Assembly (NCBI GenBank): GCA_029553285.1
Contig: JAKPCO010000089.1
Span: 62,001 to 126,000 of the forward strand
DNA from: Methanobacteriota archaeon
Lineage (GTDB): Archaea > Halobacteriota > Methanosarcinia > Methanotrichales > Methanotrichaceae
DNA: 64,000 nucleotides
Reading direction: 5' to 3'
Shown: positions 37,658 to 44,964 of the stretch, piece by piece
How positions within the stretch are numbered: the stretch's first letter is position 1
Layout of the letters: each line of letters starts with the position of its first letter
Made by a program: the position numbers and the translations under genes
Notes under the pieces: generated by a model
What the model saw: only the letters and a program-made list of their open reading frames with translations
Told to the model about the DNA's origin: nothing
Databases searched by the model: none

Positions 37658-38050
37658 ATGATAGAGATTGCGACCACCAGAGGCAGCGAGGTGGTGGATA
37701 TCACCCCCCAGGTCCAGAGAGCTGTCAGGGAGAGCGGTGTGATCGATGGCATATGTCTGGTGTACACGCTCCACACCACAACAGCGGTGATCGTGAACGA
37801 GGCGGAAAGCGGTCTTTTAATGGATATCATCGATAAGATGAAAGATATCGTGCCGGGTGCAGGGTATAAGCATGGTGAGAATGGTCCTGCTCATCTTCAG
37901 GCGTCGATCCTGGGCAACAGCGTTGTTCTACCCGTCGAGGGTGGCATGCCTCTCCTGGGAACGTGGCAGAGGATACTCTTTGTGGAGCTGGACGGGCCGA
38001 GACGCAGGCGCGTTGGCGTAAAGGTGATGGGGGGTGAGGTGGCGAGGTGA
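37658..38050 (+). CDS. YjbQ family protein (UPF0047, secondary thiamine-phosphate synthase-like)
   Basis: The 130-residue protein carries the conserved pattern of the YjbQ/UPF0047 family: CLVYTLHTTTAVIVNEAE (about 32-49), HLQASILGNSVVLPVEGGMPLLGTWQRILFVELDGPR. The conserved His/Asp residues suggest a metal-dependent enzyme; thiamine-phosphate synthase side activity has been reported for the family, but the physiological role is unknown. TTAAAT about 25-30 bases upstream of ATG 37658 suggests a leaderless or short-leader transcript. Confidence 0.9.
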   Translation: MIEIATTRGSEVVDITPQVQRAVRESGVIDGICLVYTLHTTTAVIVNEAESGLLMDIIDKMKDIVPGAGYKHGENGPAHLQASILGNSVVLPVEGGMPLLGTWQRILFVELDGPRRRRVGVKVMGGEVAR

Positions 38051-38203
38051 GTGCCCGGATTCTTCCCTCTGCGTTCACGCCGATTGGCCGGGCGGAAAGA
38101 TGAGGAGAACATGTGTCTCCGGCCATGTGGTGCTGTGATGGCAGCAGCGAGAGAAAGCTTAAATTTGTATTAGCGCCAGCAGGTCTGGCAGGAGGAGTTC
38201 TTT

Positions 38204-38377
38204 ATGGCAGACTGCGATCTCTGTACTGTGGCAAAGCCGACACTGATACCGATAAAGGTCAAGGTGCACACGCTTGCGAATCCCGAGGGCGCATACAAGG
38301 GCGTTTGCGAGAGCTGTCTCGAGGCGCTCAATGCTGCATGGGTTGAGCGGTTCGGTCCCAAGGAGAACAAGAAGTAA
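38204..38377 (+). CDS. Small zinc-finger-like protein of 57 residues
   Basis: A short gene with ATG 38204 preceded by GGAGGA at 38191-38196 (7 bases). The protein starts MADCDLCTVAKPTLIPIKV and has two Cys pairs, CDLC (residues 4-7) and CESC (about 36-39), separated by 28 residues, suitable for one zinc site, then a basic end. A TATA-like TTAAATTTGTAT at about 38160 lies upstream. The stop is 14 bases before the OB-fold gene start, so the two are likely co-transcribed. Function unknown; a nucleic-acid or protein-binding zinc ribbon is an inference. Confidence 0.8.
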   Translation: MADCDLCTVAKPTLIPIKVKVHTLANPEGAYKGVCESCLEALNAAWVERFGPKENKK

Positions 38378-38391
38378 CATCTACGGGGGCA

Positions 38392-38736
38392 GTGGGCATC
38401 TGGCTTCAGAGGGAGGAGAAGATAGCGGTAGTCCTGCTTCTGATGGCCCTCTCCTCTCTGGCCGTCGCTTACTGGGCATTTGGTGTCTCTGGATCCGACG
38501 ATGATATCTCACTGAGCGGAAGGATTGTCAGCATCAGAGAGACCCGCACCGGCGGTCATATCATAATCACGCTGGACTCAACCCCGATGCAGATCTTCCT
38601 GCCCGCGAGGGTCGCGAAGGAGGTCAGAGGGAGTCTGTCACCGGGCGATCGGGTGCAGGTGAGAGGGCGCGTCTCCGAGTACATGGGCAGAAGCGAGGTG
38701 GAGGTGAGCAGGCCCTCGGATATAGCAAGGCTGTGA
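38392..38736 (+). CDS. Membrane-anchored OB-fold protein
   Basis: A 114-residue protein from GTG 38392. Residues about 10-32 form one transmembrane helix (KIAVVLLLMALSSLAVAYWAF), followed by an OB-fold-like beta domain (ISLSGRIVSIRETRTGGHIIITLDS...LSPGDRVQVRGRVSEYMGRSEVEVSRPSDI), as in nucleic-acid-binding OB proteins of methanogens. Orientation would place the OB domain outside, or inside if the helix is reversed; not decidable. Follows the 57-residue zinc protein in the same unit. Confidence 0.8.
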   Translation: MGIWLQREEKIAVVLLLMALSSLAVAYWAFGVSGSDDDISLSGRIVSIRETRTGGHIIITLDSTPMQIFLPARVAKEVRGSLSPGDRVQVRGRVSEYMGRSEVEVSRPSDIARL

Positions 38737-38957
38737 TTGCATGCGCGCAGGTGGGATCTGGCATAATCCAGAGATCTAGCGCCCTCCATCAGCTGGCGGC
38801 CTGCGACACTCATTCTCTGGACACAGAAATGGTGCCAGCCCATCCCCGTGATTCAGCGGATCGATGATCCCGCGGAAAGATGTACTGCTGGTTGACGCTG
38901 GTTTGCCAGAGCTCGCCTCTCAGATGATTCAACCATATGGGCCAGGGTGTCATTCCC

Positions 38958-39515
38958 ATGAAGATTGTGCTCGTGAAGCCGGGCTCTCTGAAGAGGGATG
39001 AGGTTGGAAACATCCTTTACGCAAGCTCATCCGTGACGCTGATAATCTCAGACAGGATCTTGGTGGTGGATACCGGATCAGCTGATGAGCGGGAGAGGGT
39101 TTTTGATGGTCTGAGAAGAGCTGGAGCATCACCAGACGACATAGAGATCGTGGTCAACACGCATCTGCATGAGGATCACACTGGCTGCAACGATATGTTC
39201 TGCAACGCGGATCTGCTCTCCTACCATACAGGTCTCCGCGAGGGCTGCGTTCTTGCGCAGGGCGTGAGGATCATGGAGACGCCAGGGCACACGCTCGACA
39301 GCATATCTGTTCTGTGCAGCGGGGATGTGGTGATCGCTGGCGATGCCCTGCCGACCGCTGACAACCACATCAAGGATCTTCCGCCGAGAATACATGTTGA
39401 CAGGGTGCTCGCCCTCAGGAGCATGCACAGGATCGCCGGCATCGCCAGGATAGTGGTTCCCGGGCATGGAATGCCATTCTCGATTCCTGATGGGCGTGAC
39501 GCTGAGCTCACATGA
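38958..39515 (+). CDS. MBL-fold metallo-hydrolase
   Basis: A 185-residue metallo-beta-lactamase-fold hydrolase. The metal motif is VVNTHLHEDHTGCND (HxHxDH, about 60-74); further ligands are in METPGHTLDSISVL, VIAGDALPT and VVPGHG. It resembles the MBLAC1-like stand-alone group; substrate unknown. ATG 38958 is chosen over the in-frame GTG/ATG 21 bases upstream because GGGTGTC lies 8 bases before it and MKIVLVKPGS starts the first strand. Confidence 0.88.
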   Translation: MKIVLVKPGSLKRDEVGNILYASSSVTLIISDRILVVDTGSADERERVFDGLRRAGASPDDIEIVVNTHLHEDHTGCNDMFCNADLLSYHTGLREGCVLAQGVRIMETPGHTLDSISVLCSGDVVIAGDALPTADNHIKDLPPRIHVDRVLALRSMHRIAGIARIVVPGHGMPFSIPDGRDAELT

Positions 39516-39558
39516 TGGTGAGGCGGGGCGCAAGCTCCCGGAAAGGATGCAACCCAGC

Positions 39559-39662
39559 CATCTTGAGATTATTCCCATGCAGTTCTGGGTCTGAGACGTC
39601 GCCACAATGTAAAATAATTTCGCAGTCCCAGACATCTTGAGATTGTTCCCATGCAGTTCTGG
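39559..39662. repeat. Two direct copies of a 30-base sequence, period 74
   Basis: CATCTTGAGATTATTCCCAT...AGTTCTGG at 39559 recurs at 39633 with one change (ATT to GTT), separated by 44 unrelated bases. It lies in the spacer between the convergent MBL-hydrolase and ubiD genes. Confidence 0.65.
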
Positions 39663-39686
39663 AGGCTCGATCGCATGGATGCCATC

Positions 39687-40940
39687 TCACCACGGTCTGG
39701 CAACGCGCCTGAACTTCCAGAGCCTGTCCAGCTTCGCGGTCGCATCGACCCCGACCTTTGTCGTTATCCCGTCCACAGATCTCGGATCCAGCGTGCTTCC
39801 CCTCACATTCGGATACACGTAAATGTCCTGATCGCCACGGACCCTGGTCGCGATCGCATACTCCAGCTCCCTCGGATCATGGATATCGATATCGGTATCG
39901 ACAACAAGCACATGCTTCAGGCTCCCGTGAGCTGCCATCGCGGCCTTTATGGCTCTCAGCCCATCCTCCTCCTCTCTCTTCTCTATCTGAACAACCGCGT
40001 GGAAGTATGTGCATCCGCCCTCTGTCAGAAGCACGTTCCTGACCCTCACGACCTTTGACGCCTCTCTGTATATCAGCGGCTCGTACGGCACGCCCATCAG
40101 CATCCTGTGCTCCCCACCTGCAGGAAGAAGCGCATGATAGATCGCGTCATCCCTCATCATGATCCTCGTGATCTCTATGACAGGCTCCTCCCTCACAAGA
40201 TCCATCGTGCCGGTGATGTCCACAAACGGCCCCTCCTGGGCCCTCTTCTCTGTCAGGTAACCCTCCAGAACGATTTCCGCATGTGGAACCGGAACGCCGT
40301 TGTCGAGGGTCACGACCTCAACCACATCCCCCCGCAGAGCGGATGCGTACTCGAACTCCTTGCTTTCAGGCACTCTTGTTGAGGCTGCTATGAGAACCAG
40401 CGGATCAACGCCGATGGCGATCGCCACTGGAAGCCTCCTGCCTGTCTCGATGGCTCTGGAGTACATCTGATGTGTGTGTCTTCCCGGGACAAGCCTGGCT
40501 GCCAGCCTTCTCCTGTCGAGAACCATCAGCCTGTGAACGCATGCGTTGATCCTATCATCCAGTCTCGATACGACAACGCCAGATGTTATGTACCGCCCGC
40601 CGTCTCCTCTGAAATGCCTCAGCACCGGCAGTCGCGAAAGATCCGGCTCCAGGACGTTCTCCTGGAACTGCGAAGAGTCAACCTCTCTGACATGTCCCTC
40701 ATATCCGACAGATGCGAGATCGCGCGCCAGGTTCCTGGCGTCCATCCTCAGGGCACGGGCGAGAAGCTCCCTGCTTCCTAGTATGTTTATGCAGCACATG
40801 TGACCATCTGCATTGTGAAACAGCATCGGTCCCCTTCCAGCTGCGCGCATGGCCAGCTCATACTCTGTGGATACATGCTCATGGATCTCCTCGAGAAGGC
40901 CATCTGTGCGGAGATCCTCCAGGAAAGATCTGAGGCTCAT
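39687..40940 (-). CDS. UbiD family decarboxylase, probable anhydromevalonate phosphate decarboxylase
   Basis: A 417-residue prenyl-FMN-dependent decarboxylase. Features: LPVLRHFRGDGGRYITSGVVVSR (prFMN/metal region, about 104-126), HTHQMYSRAIETGRRLPVAIAIGVDPLVLIAA, and VPHAEIVLEGYL with VDITGTMD. The compact size is that of the archaeal UbiD group shown in other archaea to decarboxylate trans-anhydromevalonate phosphate in the modified mevalonate pathway to isoprenoids; that assignment is from family knowledge. No UbiX or aconitase-like partner is adjacent. ATG 40940 (MSLRSFLEDLRTDG). The class II HMG-CoA reductase of the same pathway is 7 kb away. Confidence 0.88.
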   Translation of the reverse strand: MSLRSFLEDLRTDGLLEEIHEHVSTEYELAMRAAGRGPMLFHNADGHMCCINILGSRELLARALRMDARNLARDLASVGYEGHVREVDSSQFQENVLEPDLSRLPVLRHFRGDGGRYITSGVVVSRLDDRINACVHRLMVLDRRRLAARLVPGRHTHQMYSRAIETGRRLPVAIAIGVDPLVLIAASTRVPESKEFEYASALRGDVVEVVTLDNGVPVPHAEIVLEGYLTEKRAQEGPFVDITGTMDLVREEPVIEITRIMMRDDAIYHALLPAGGEHRMLMGVPYEPLIYREASKVVRVRNVLLTEGGCTYFHAVVQIEKREEEDGLRAIKAAMAAHGSLKHVLVVDTDIDIHDPRELEYAIATRVRGDQDIYVYPNVRGSTLDPRSVDGITTKVGVDATAKLDRLWKFRRVARPW

Positions 40941-41001
40941 GGTGGGGAGTTGGCAGCATGCTTAATATATTCCCCTCGAAGGGCCTGCAGGTGACTTCCT
41001 C

Positions 41002-41021
41002 CCTGCCCCTAAATGGGCAGG
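41002..41021. repeat. Hairpin resembling the end of an IS200/IS605-type element
   Basis: CCTGCCC CTAAAT GGGCAGG, a perfect 7-bp stem, within GACTTCCTCC...GGCTTCCTG, a layout typical of IS605/IS1341 right ends. No TnpA or TnpB is present, so at most a remnant. Confidence 0.35.
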
Positions 41022-41030
41022 GCTTCCTGC

Positions 41031-41160
41031 GTTTCGACTTCGTCGAAACCTTTCGACGCAGTCGAAACTGTCGAAGCCCTTTGACTACGTCGAAGGCGTG
41101 GCAATGAATACTTTTAGCAACCACATTGCACAACCCCCAAGTTGCTAAACACATAAGAGC
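41031..41160 (+). repeat. MITE remnant F with multiplied TCGAC palindromes
   Basis: The right half matches the MITE family (AGCAACCACATTGC, TTGCTAAACACATAAGAGC at 41160). The left half is replaced by repeated TTTCGAC/GTCGAA palindromes (41031-41100), at least three pairs. No left end or target duplication is found. Confidence 0.6.
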
Positions 41161-41479
41161 TAAGTCGAGACATCCCCTGAAGGGGGTCTTCTGCCTGCTT
41201 TCCTTGAATGCTCATTTGGCGAAATCATCGGAGAAGCGAGCTCTGTCAACCCCATTCATATGCAATCGACTTTGTCTTTTCCTGCGAGGTTGTCTCTCCG
41301 CCAAAACAGGTATGAGCCACACTGAATTTTATTTTCGTTAAAAGAAATCAATATTATAATAGTATGAAAATAATATATATTATGTATTTTTTAATGGATC
41401 TCGAATTTAATTAAAATCAGTCGTGAAATATAATTATTTGAATCTCATTCATTCAAAAACTATTTAAAGATATAACTCA
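41161..41479. other. AT-rich promoter region of the TPR gene
   Basis: From about 41330 to 41479 the sequence is exceptionally AT-rich for this window. TTTAAAGATATA (41463-41474) is placed 25 bases before ATG 41492, the distance of a TATA box for a leaderless mRNA. Nothing coding is seen. Confidence 0.5.
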
Positions 41480-41491
41480 TTGGATATACTG

Positions 41492-43642
41492 ATGGACCAA
41501 TTAGTAGTGCTTCATGAGATATTCGAGTCGTTCTCCAGGGGCACCGGCGCCCTCCGCGAAATCGAGCCCAGGGCGGTCGAGGGCAGGTGCGCCAGTCTTG
41601 TGGTCAAGCTCCTGCAGAGCTGTCTCGATAATGATATCGATGAGGAGGTGTGTCGCGAGCTCTCCGAATGCCTGAGCAACATCTACGAGCTCAAGAGGCT
41701 TGGCGACATATGCCGGCGGGCGGGCATGCCGGAGATCGCGATGAAATGCTACGCGAAGGCGCTCTCCCAGGCGCAGGAGCCGCATGTCCGCTCTGTGCTG
41801 ATGAACAACCTCGGCCAGGTCCATGCGCAGAAGGGCGACCTGGGCAAGGCGATCGTATACTATAAAAAAGCCCTGGAGGGGTTCGAGTACGCAGGAGATC
41901 CGAGCAGCGCTGCCCATGTCATGGGGAACCTCGCATCTGCATACAGGCGCGCGTACCAGTGGGATAAAGCCGTGGAGTGCTACTTCAAGGGTCTGAAGGG
42001 GTTCGAGAAGCTCAACGACAGCTTCGGCGTCGCCCAGATGACCGGATCCCTGGGAAGGGTCTACGCAGAGATGGGTGAGAGGGAGTTAGCTGTCTTGTAT
42101 TACGAGAAGAGCCTGAGGATGTTTGAGAAGCTAGGGGATCGCAGGAGTGCGGCCTGGCTTCTGAGCCGTCTTGGAAGGGTATATGCAGAGATGGGGAGGT
42201 GGGATGACTCGAAGAGATGCTTCGATAGGAGTCTGTCCATCTTCGAGGATCTCGGCCAGAGCCAGAACGCAGGCATAGTTCTCTCTAACCTCGGCCGCTT
42301 CTACCTCGAAAAGGGGGATACAGATTCCGCCAGGGATTCTCTGGAGCGCGCCCTGAAGATGTTAAGAAAAGAGATGCTTCCAGTTTACCCTAACACGGTT
42401 GCTGCGCTCGCAGCCACGTACAGCCTGCTCGCGCGCAGGTACGTGGATGAGGGGGATCTGAGGCAGTCGTCGCAGCTTTATTCAAGGGCGTCTGACTGCT
42501 TCAGCGAGCTGGCGCATCATCCCAGGATCCTCATATCCGAGCTGAAGGCTGCTGCTGGCCAGGCGAGATCTCTATCGTATCTCGTGAAGCTCCGCGCAGA
42601 CCCCCGTGAGGACGAGGCCGTCGCCCTCTGTGAGAGAGCGATCTCCGCGCTAGAGAGCACGATCGCCAGCACTGCCTCGAAGGACAGGGAGAAGGTCGCA
42701 TCACTCGTGCGCTGCCTGCAGGGGATAAAGGAGCTCTGGAGCATAGACCTGTACACAGCAGAGCCGTGGCGGATACTCGGCATGGTCTCTGTGGCCTGCG
42801 AGTACCTGATGGGTGGCATTCGAGAGCTGGCCAGGAGCCCAGGATCGTATAAAGAGATGCACGAAGCGCTTGTCGCCATCAACGGGGCGCTGGATGATGA
42901 GAGGCAGCGGAGGGACTCTTCGGCGAACCTGAGGAGAGCTGCTGAGCATCTCAGGGCATCGCAGTTGGAGGGGTTCGAGAAGATCGCCGGGACGCTCGAG
43001 ATGGCTGGGAGATCCGAGCTCGTTCAGGGAATGAGCCCGTCTGACATACTGAACTACGGGGCCCACAGAAAGGCCCTGATGAGCATCGGCTGGGCAGCCG
43101 CGCAGAGCCTGCTCTCGGAGATTGACAGGACCGGGTGGATCTATGCATGGGATGAGGCGATGAACCTCTCAGAGGCCGGACCGGTTGGCAGGACCGAGCG
43201 GATAAGAAGAAAAGCGGAGAGCATTGCGGAGATGAAGGAGGTGCCTGTGGTCGAGATGGGCGCTGTGAATCTCAGGAGCTCTCCAGTTGATTTGCCGGCG
43301 GAGAGCGCTCTCGGGAGATCCATCGTGCCAGCGCAGACCATGCTTGTGTCAGCAGCGGCACCATTGCTGCCCGTCAGTCCTGAGACCATCCGCCCTGAGA
43401 CCACGCTCGAGGCTCCGTACGTCATCGAGAGCTTCGCGGATTATGAGCAGGAGGATGCATTTTACGATGAGCATCAGAGAGAGAGCGTGGATCACAGCCC
43501 TGATACCGGTTGCTCAGAGTCTGCCCATGTGGCTCACAGAAGCAATCTGAGAGATTCGATCGCCGCGAGGATCATCGTGGGGCTGATCGCGCTGGCCGGG
43601 ACAGCATACGCGATAATGCATGTAATCCTGGGAGTCCTGTGA
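41492..43642 (+). CDS. Tail-anchored tetratricopeptide-repeat protein
   Basis: A 716-residue protein. TPR units of about 40 residues run from about 60 to 300, for example LMNNLGQVHAQKGDLGKAIVYYKKALEGF, MGNLASAYRRAYQWDKAVECYFKGLKGF, TGSLGRVYAEMGERELAVLYYEKSLRMF and LSNLGRFYLEKGDTDSARDSLERALKML. A helical middle follows, then a low-complexity Pro/Glu-rich stretch and a C-terminal transmembrane helix (IIVGLIALAGTAYAIMHVILG) ending the chain, so the TPR part would face the cytoplasm. TPR arrays bind proteins; the partner is unknown. ATG 41492 is preferred over TTG 41480 because of the TATA position. No ribosome binding site, consistent with leaderless translation. Confidence 0.88.
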   Translation: MDQLVVLHEIFESFSRGTGALREIEPRAVEGRCASLVVKLLQSCLDNDIDEEVCRELSECLSNIYELKRLGDICRRAGMPEIAMKCYAKALSQAQEPHVRSVLMNNLGQVHAQKGDLGKAIVYYKKALEGFEYAGDPSSAAHVMGNLASAYRRAYQWDKAVECYFKGLKGFEKLNDSFGVAQMTGSLGRVYAEMGERELAVLYYEKSLRMFEKLGDRRSAAWLLSRLGRVYAEMGRWDDSKRCFDRSLSIFEDLGQSQNAGIVLSNLGRFYLEKGDTDSARDSLERALKMLRKEMLPVYPNTVAALAATYSLLARRYVDEGDLRQSSQLYSRASDCFSELAHHPRILISELKAAAGQARSLSYLVKLRADPREDEAVALCERAISALESTIASTASKDREKVASLVRCLQGIKELWSIDLYTAEPWRILGMVSVACEYLMGGIRELARSPGSYKEMHEALVAINGALDDERQRRDSSANLRRAAEHLRASQLEGFEKIAGTLEMAGRSELVQGMSPSDILNYGAHRKALMSIGWAAAQSLLSEIDRTGWIYAWDEAMNLSEAGPVGRTERIRRKAESIAEMKEVPVVEMGAVNLRSSPVDLPAESALGRSIVPAQTMLVSAAAPLLPVSPETIRPETTLEAPYVIESFADYEQEDAFYDEHQRESVDHSPDTGCSESAHVAHRSNLRDSIAARIIVGLIALAGTAYAIMHVILGVL

Positions 43643-43767
43643 TCCATGATGTGCGAAGATTTTCAGCAAGCTGCGCCGCAGAGGAGATGGATGGTATCTC
43701 CCTGTCTCAAGGCAGATCAGGCAGCTTCTTGAGGAACATCAGATTCAGGAGGAGAACGACTTCTGAG

Positions 43768-43799
43768 GACTGGTCATCGAAACAGGCCGATGACCAGTC
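43768..43799. promoter_or_regulatory. Perfect 12-bp hairpin upstream of the RNase P homologue gene
   Basis: GACTGGTCATCG (43768-43779), loop AAACAGGC, CGATGACCAGTC (43788-43799). It lies 35 bases before the start codon and just before a TATA-like CTTAATAG. Either the end structure of the TPR transcript or an operator. Confidence 0.5.
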
Positions 43800-43834
43800 A
43801 CATCTTAATAGTTTGTCATCCATAAAGCCAGCAG

Positions 43835-44542
43835 ATGTTGCGCCAGAGGTTTGTTTTCGATACCACCGCCCTCACCGACTCGCAGGCGTGGGAGAGCGAG
43901 GGCTGCAGCACGCTCTGCGAGGGCATGTCTGCCATCCTCCATCGTGTAGCACAGGCGAGGCTGCATCTGGGTATAAGCTGCTACGTTCCGTATCCATCGG
44001 TTTACAACGAGATAAGAGACTTCGTAAGGAACAACAACTGTGACATAGCCATACTGGGAAAGGTCGATACCTGGCTTGTCAAGAAGACTCCCGACAGGTA
44101 CAGGGTCAAGATACCCTCGAAGATCTTCTACGAGTATGTGGACTACATGAGGAGCAGGATCAACAAGGGCATGAACGTGTCAGAGGAGGCGATCTGGGAG
44201 GCCGTCTCGCGGTGCATCTCCTTAAGTTCAACAGGCCAGAGCCTGGATCAGATGAGGGAGGAGATCGAGAGGGAGGTGGTGGGGAGCATAATAAGAAAGT
44301 TCCGCGAGAAGTACAGAGCGGCTCTGAGATATGGCATACTCGACAGCGCCCCGGACATCGATGTTCTGCTGCTCGCAAAAGACCTGGATGCTGCAGTCGT
44401 ATCCCAGGATCTCGGCATCCAGAGATGGGCGGAGCAGCTGGGGCTGAGGTTCATGGAGGCGAGGGCCTTCCCGCAGATGGTCAGGGAGTACATGAGCTTC
44501 GTTCCCCTCCACACAGAGGAGCTTGAGGACCGGATGGTCTGA
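43835..44542 (+). CDS. RNA-free ribonuclease P homologue (HARP; formerly RNA ligase partner protein)
   Basis: A 235-residue PIN-domain metallonuclease of the HARP family (UPF0278/TIGR03875), homologous to the Aquifex protein-only RNase P that matures tRNA 5' ends. Catalytic Asp positions are seen in [11 protein letters not shown] (about 5-15) and in [30 protein letters not shown] (about 176-205); a helical insertion ([15 protein letters not shown]...[15 protein letters not shown]) lies between, as in the family. In archaea it coexists with the RNA-based enzyme and its role is debated. A TATA-like CTTAATAG lies about 30 bases upstream. The tRNA-Gly gene follows 294 bases downstream. Confidence 0.92.
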   Translation: MLRQRFVFDTTALTDSQAWESEGCSTLCEGMSAILHRVAQARLHLGISCYVPYPSVYNEIRDFVRNNNCDIAILGKVDTWLVKKTPDRYRVKIPSKIFYEYVDYMRSRINKGMNVSEEAIWEAVSRCISLSSTGQSLDQMREEIEREVVGSIIRKFREKYRAALRYGILDSAPDIDVLLLAKDLDAAVVSQDLGIQRWAEQLGLRFMEARAFPQMVREYMSFVPLHTEELEDRMV

Positions 44543-44836
44543 GACAATCTCAGACAGTCTCACAATCCCTGAAGAAACCATGCACCGAATCACTGAGATC
44601 TGGATCCTGTATCTGTATCATTGAGAGGACAGCATGCGACCTCGCGGAACCTGTGGTCTGTTATCCGTAGAATGCCGGTCCCTGAGAAGCCATTCAGTGA
44701 TTTTGGCCCATGAACGGTATCTGCAGCGCCCGATCGAGCTGGCTTCATCCACCAGCGATGCAGGCATGTGTTCATCCGAACACCCACCGGCCCGTAACGT
44801 TTAAAACCTAAAAGCGCATGAGCACTCACTGCTGAT
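44543..44836. other. Spacer with a diverged, inverted copy of the 147-base repeat
   Basis: Positions 44587-44705 read in reverse resemble the tandem repeat at 19.98-20.30 kb: shared blocks include GCTGAATGG/CCATTCAG, GGCATT..., ATAACAGA/TCTGTTAT and CCGG. The tRNA promoter (TTTAAAACC, about 44799-44807) is at the right end. No gene is seen. Confidence 0.45.
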
Positions 44837-44908
44837 GCGCCGATAGTGTAGCGGTTATCACTAGGCGTTGCCAACGCCTAAACTCGGGTTCGAATCCCGA
44901 TCGGCGCA
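44837..44908 (+). tRNA. tRNA-Gly (GCC)
   Basis: A 72-base cloverleaf: acceptor GCGCCGA/TCGGCGC with discriminator A; D arm GTGTAGCGGTTATCAC; anticodon stem AGGCG/CGCCT with loop TTGCCAA, anticodon GCC; T arm TCGGG-TTCGAAT-CCCGA. CCA is not encoded. No intron. A TATA-like TTTAAAACC lies about 30 bases upstream. Confidence 0.97.
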
Positions 44909-44964
44909 TCCACATCCACTCAGGCTGGAATTACCCTCAGTGCCGTATGCTGGAGAGTGGGTAT

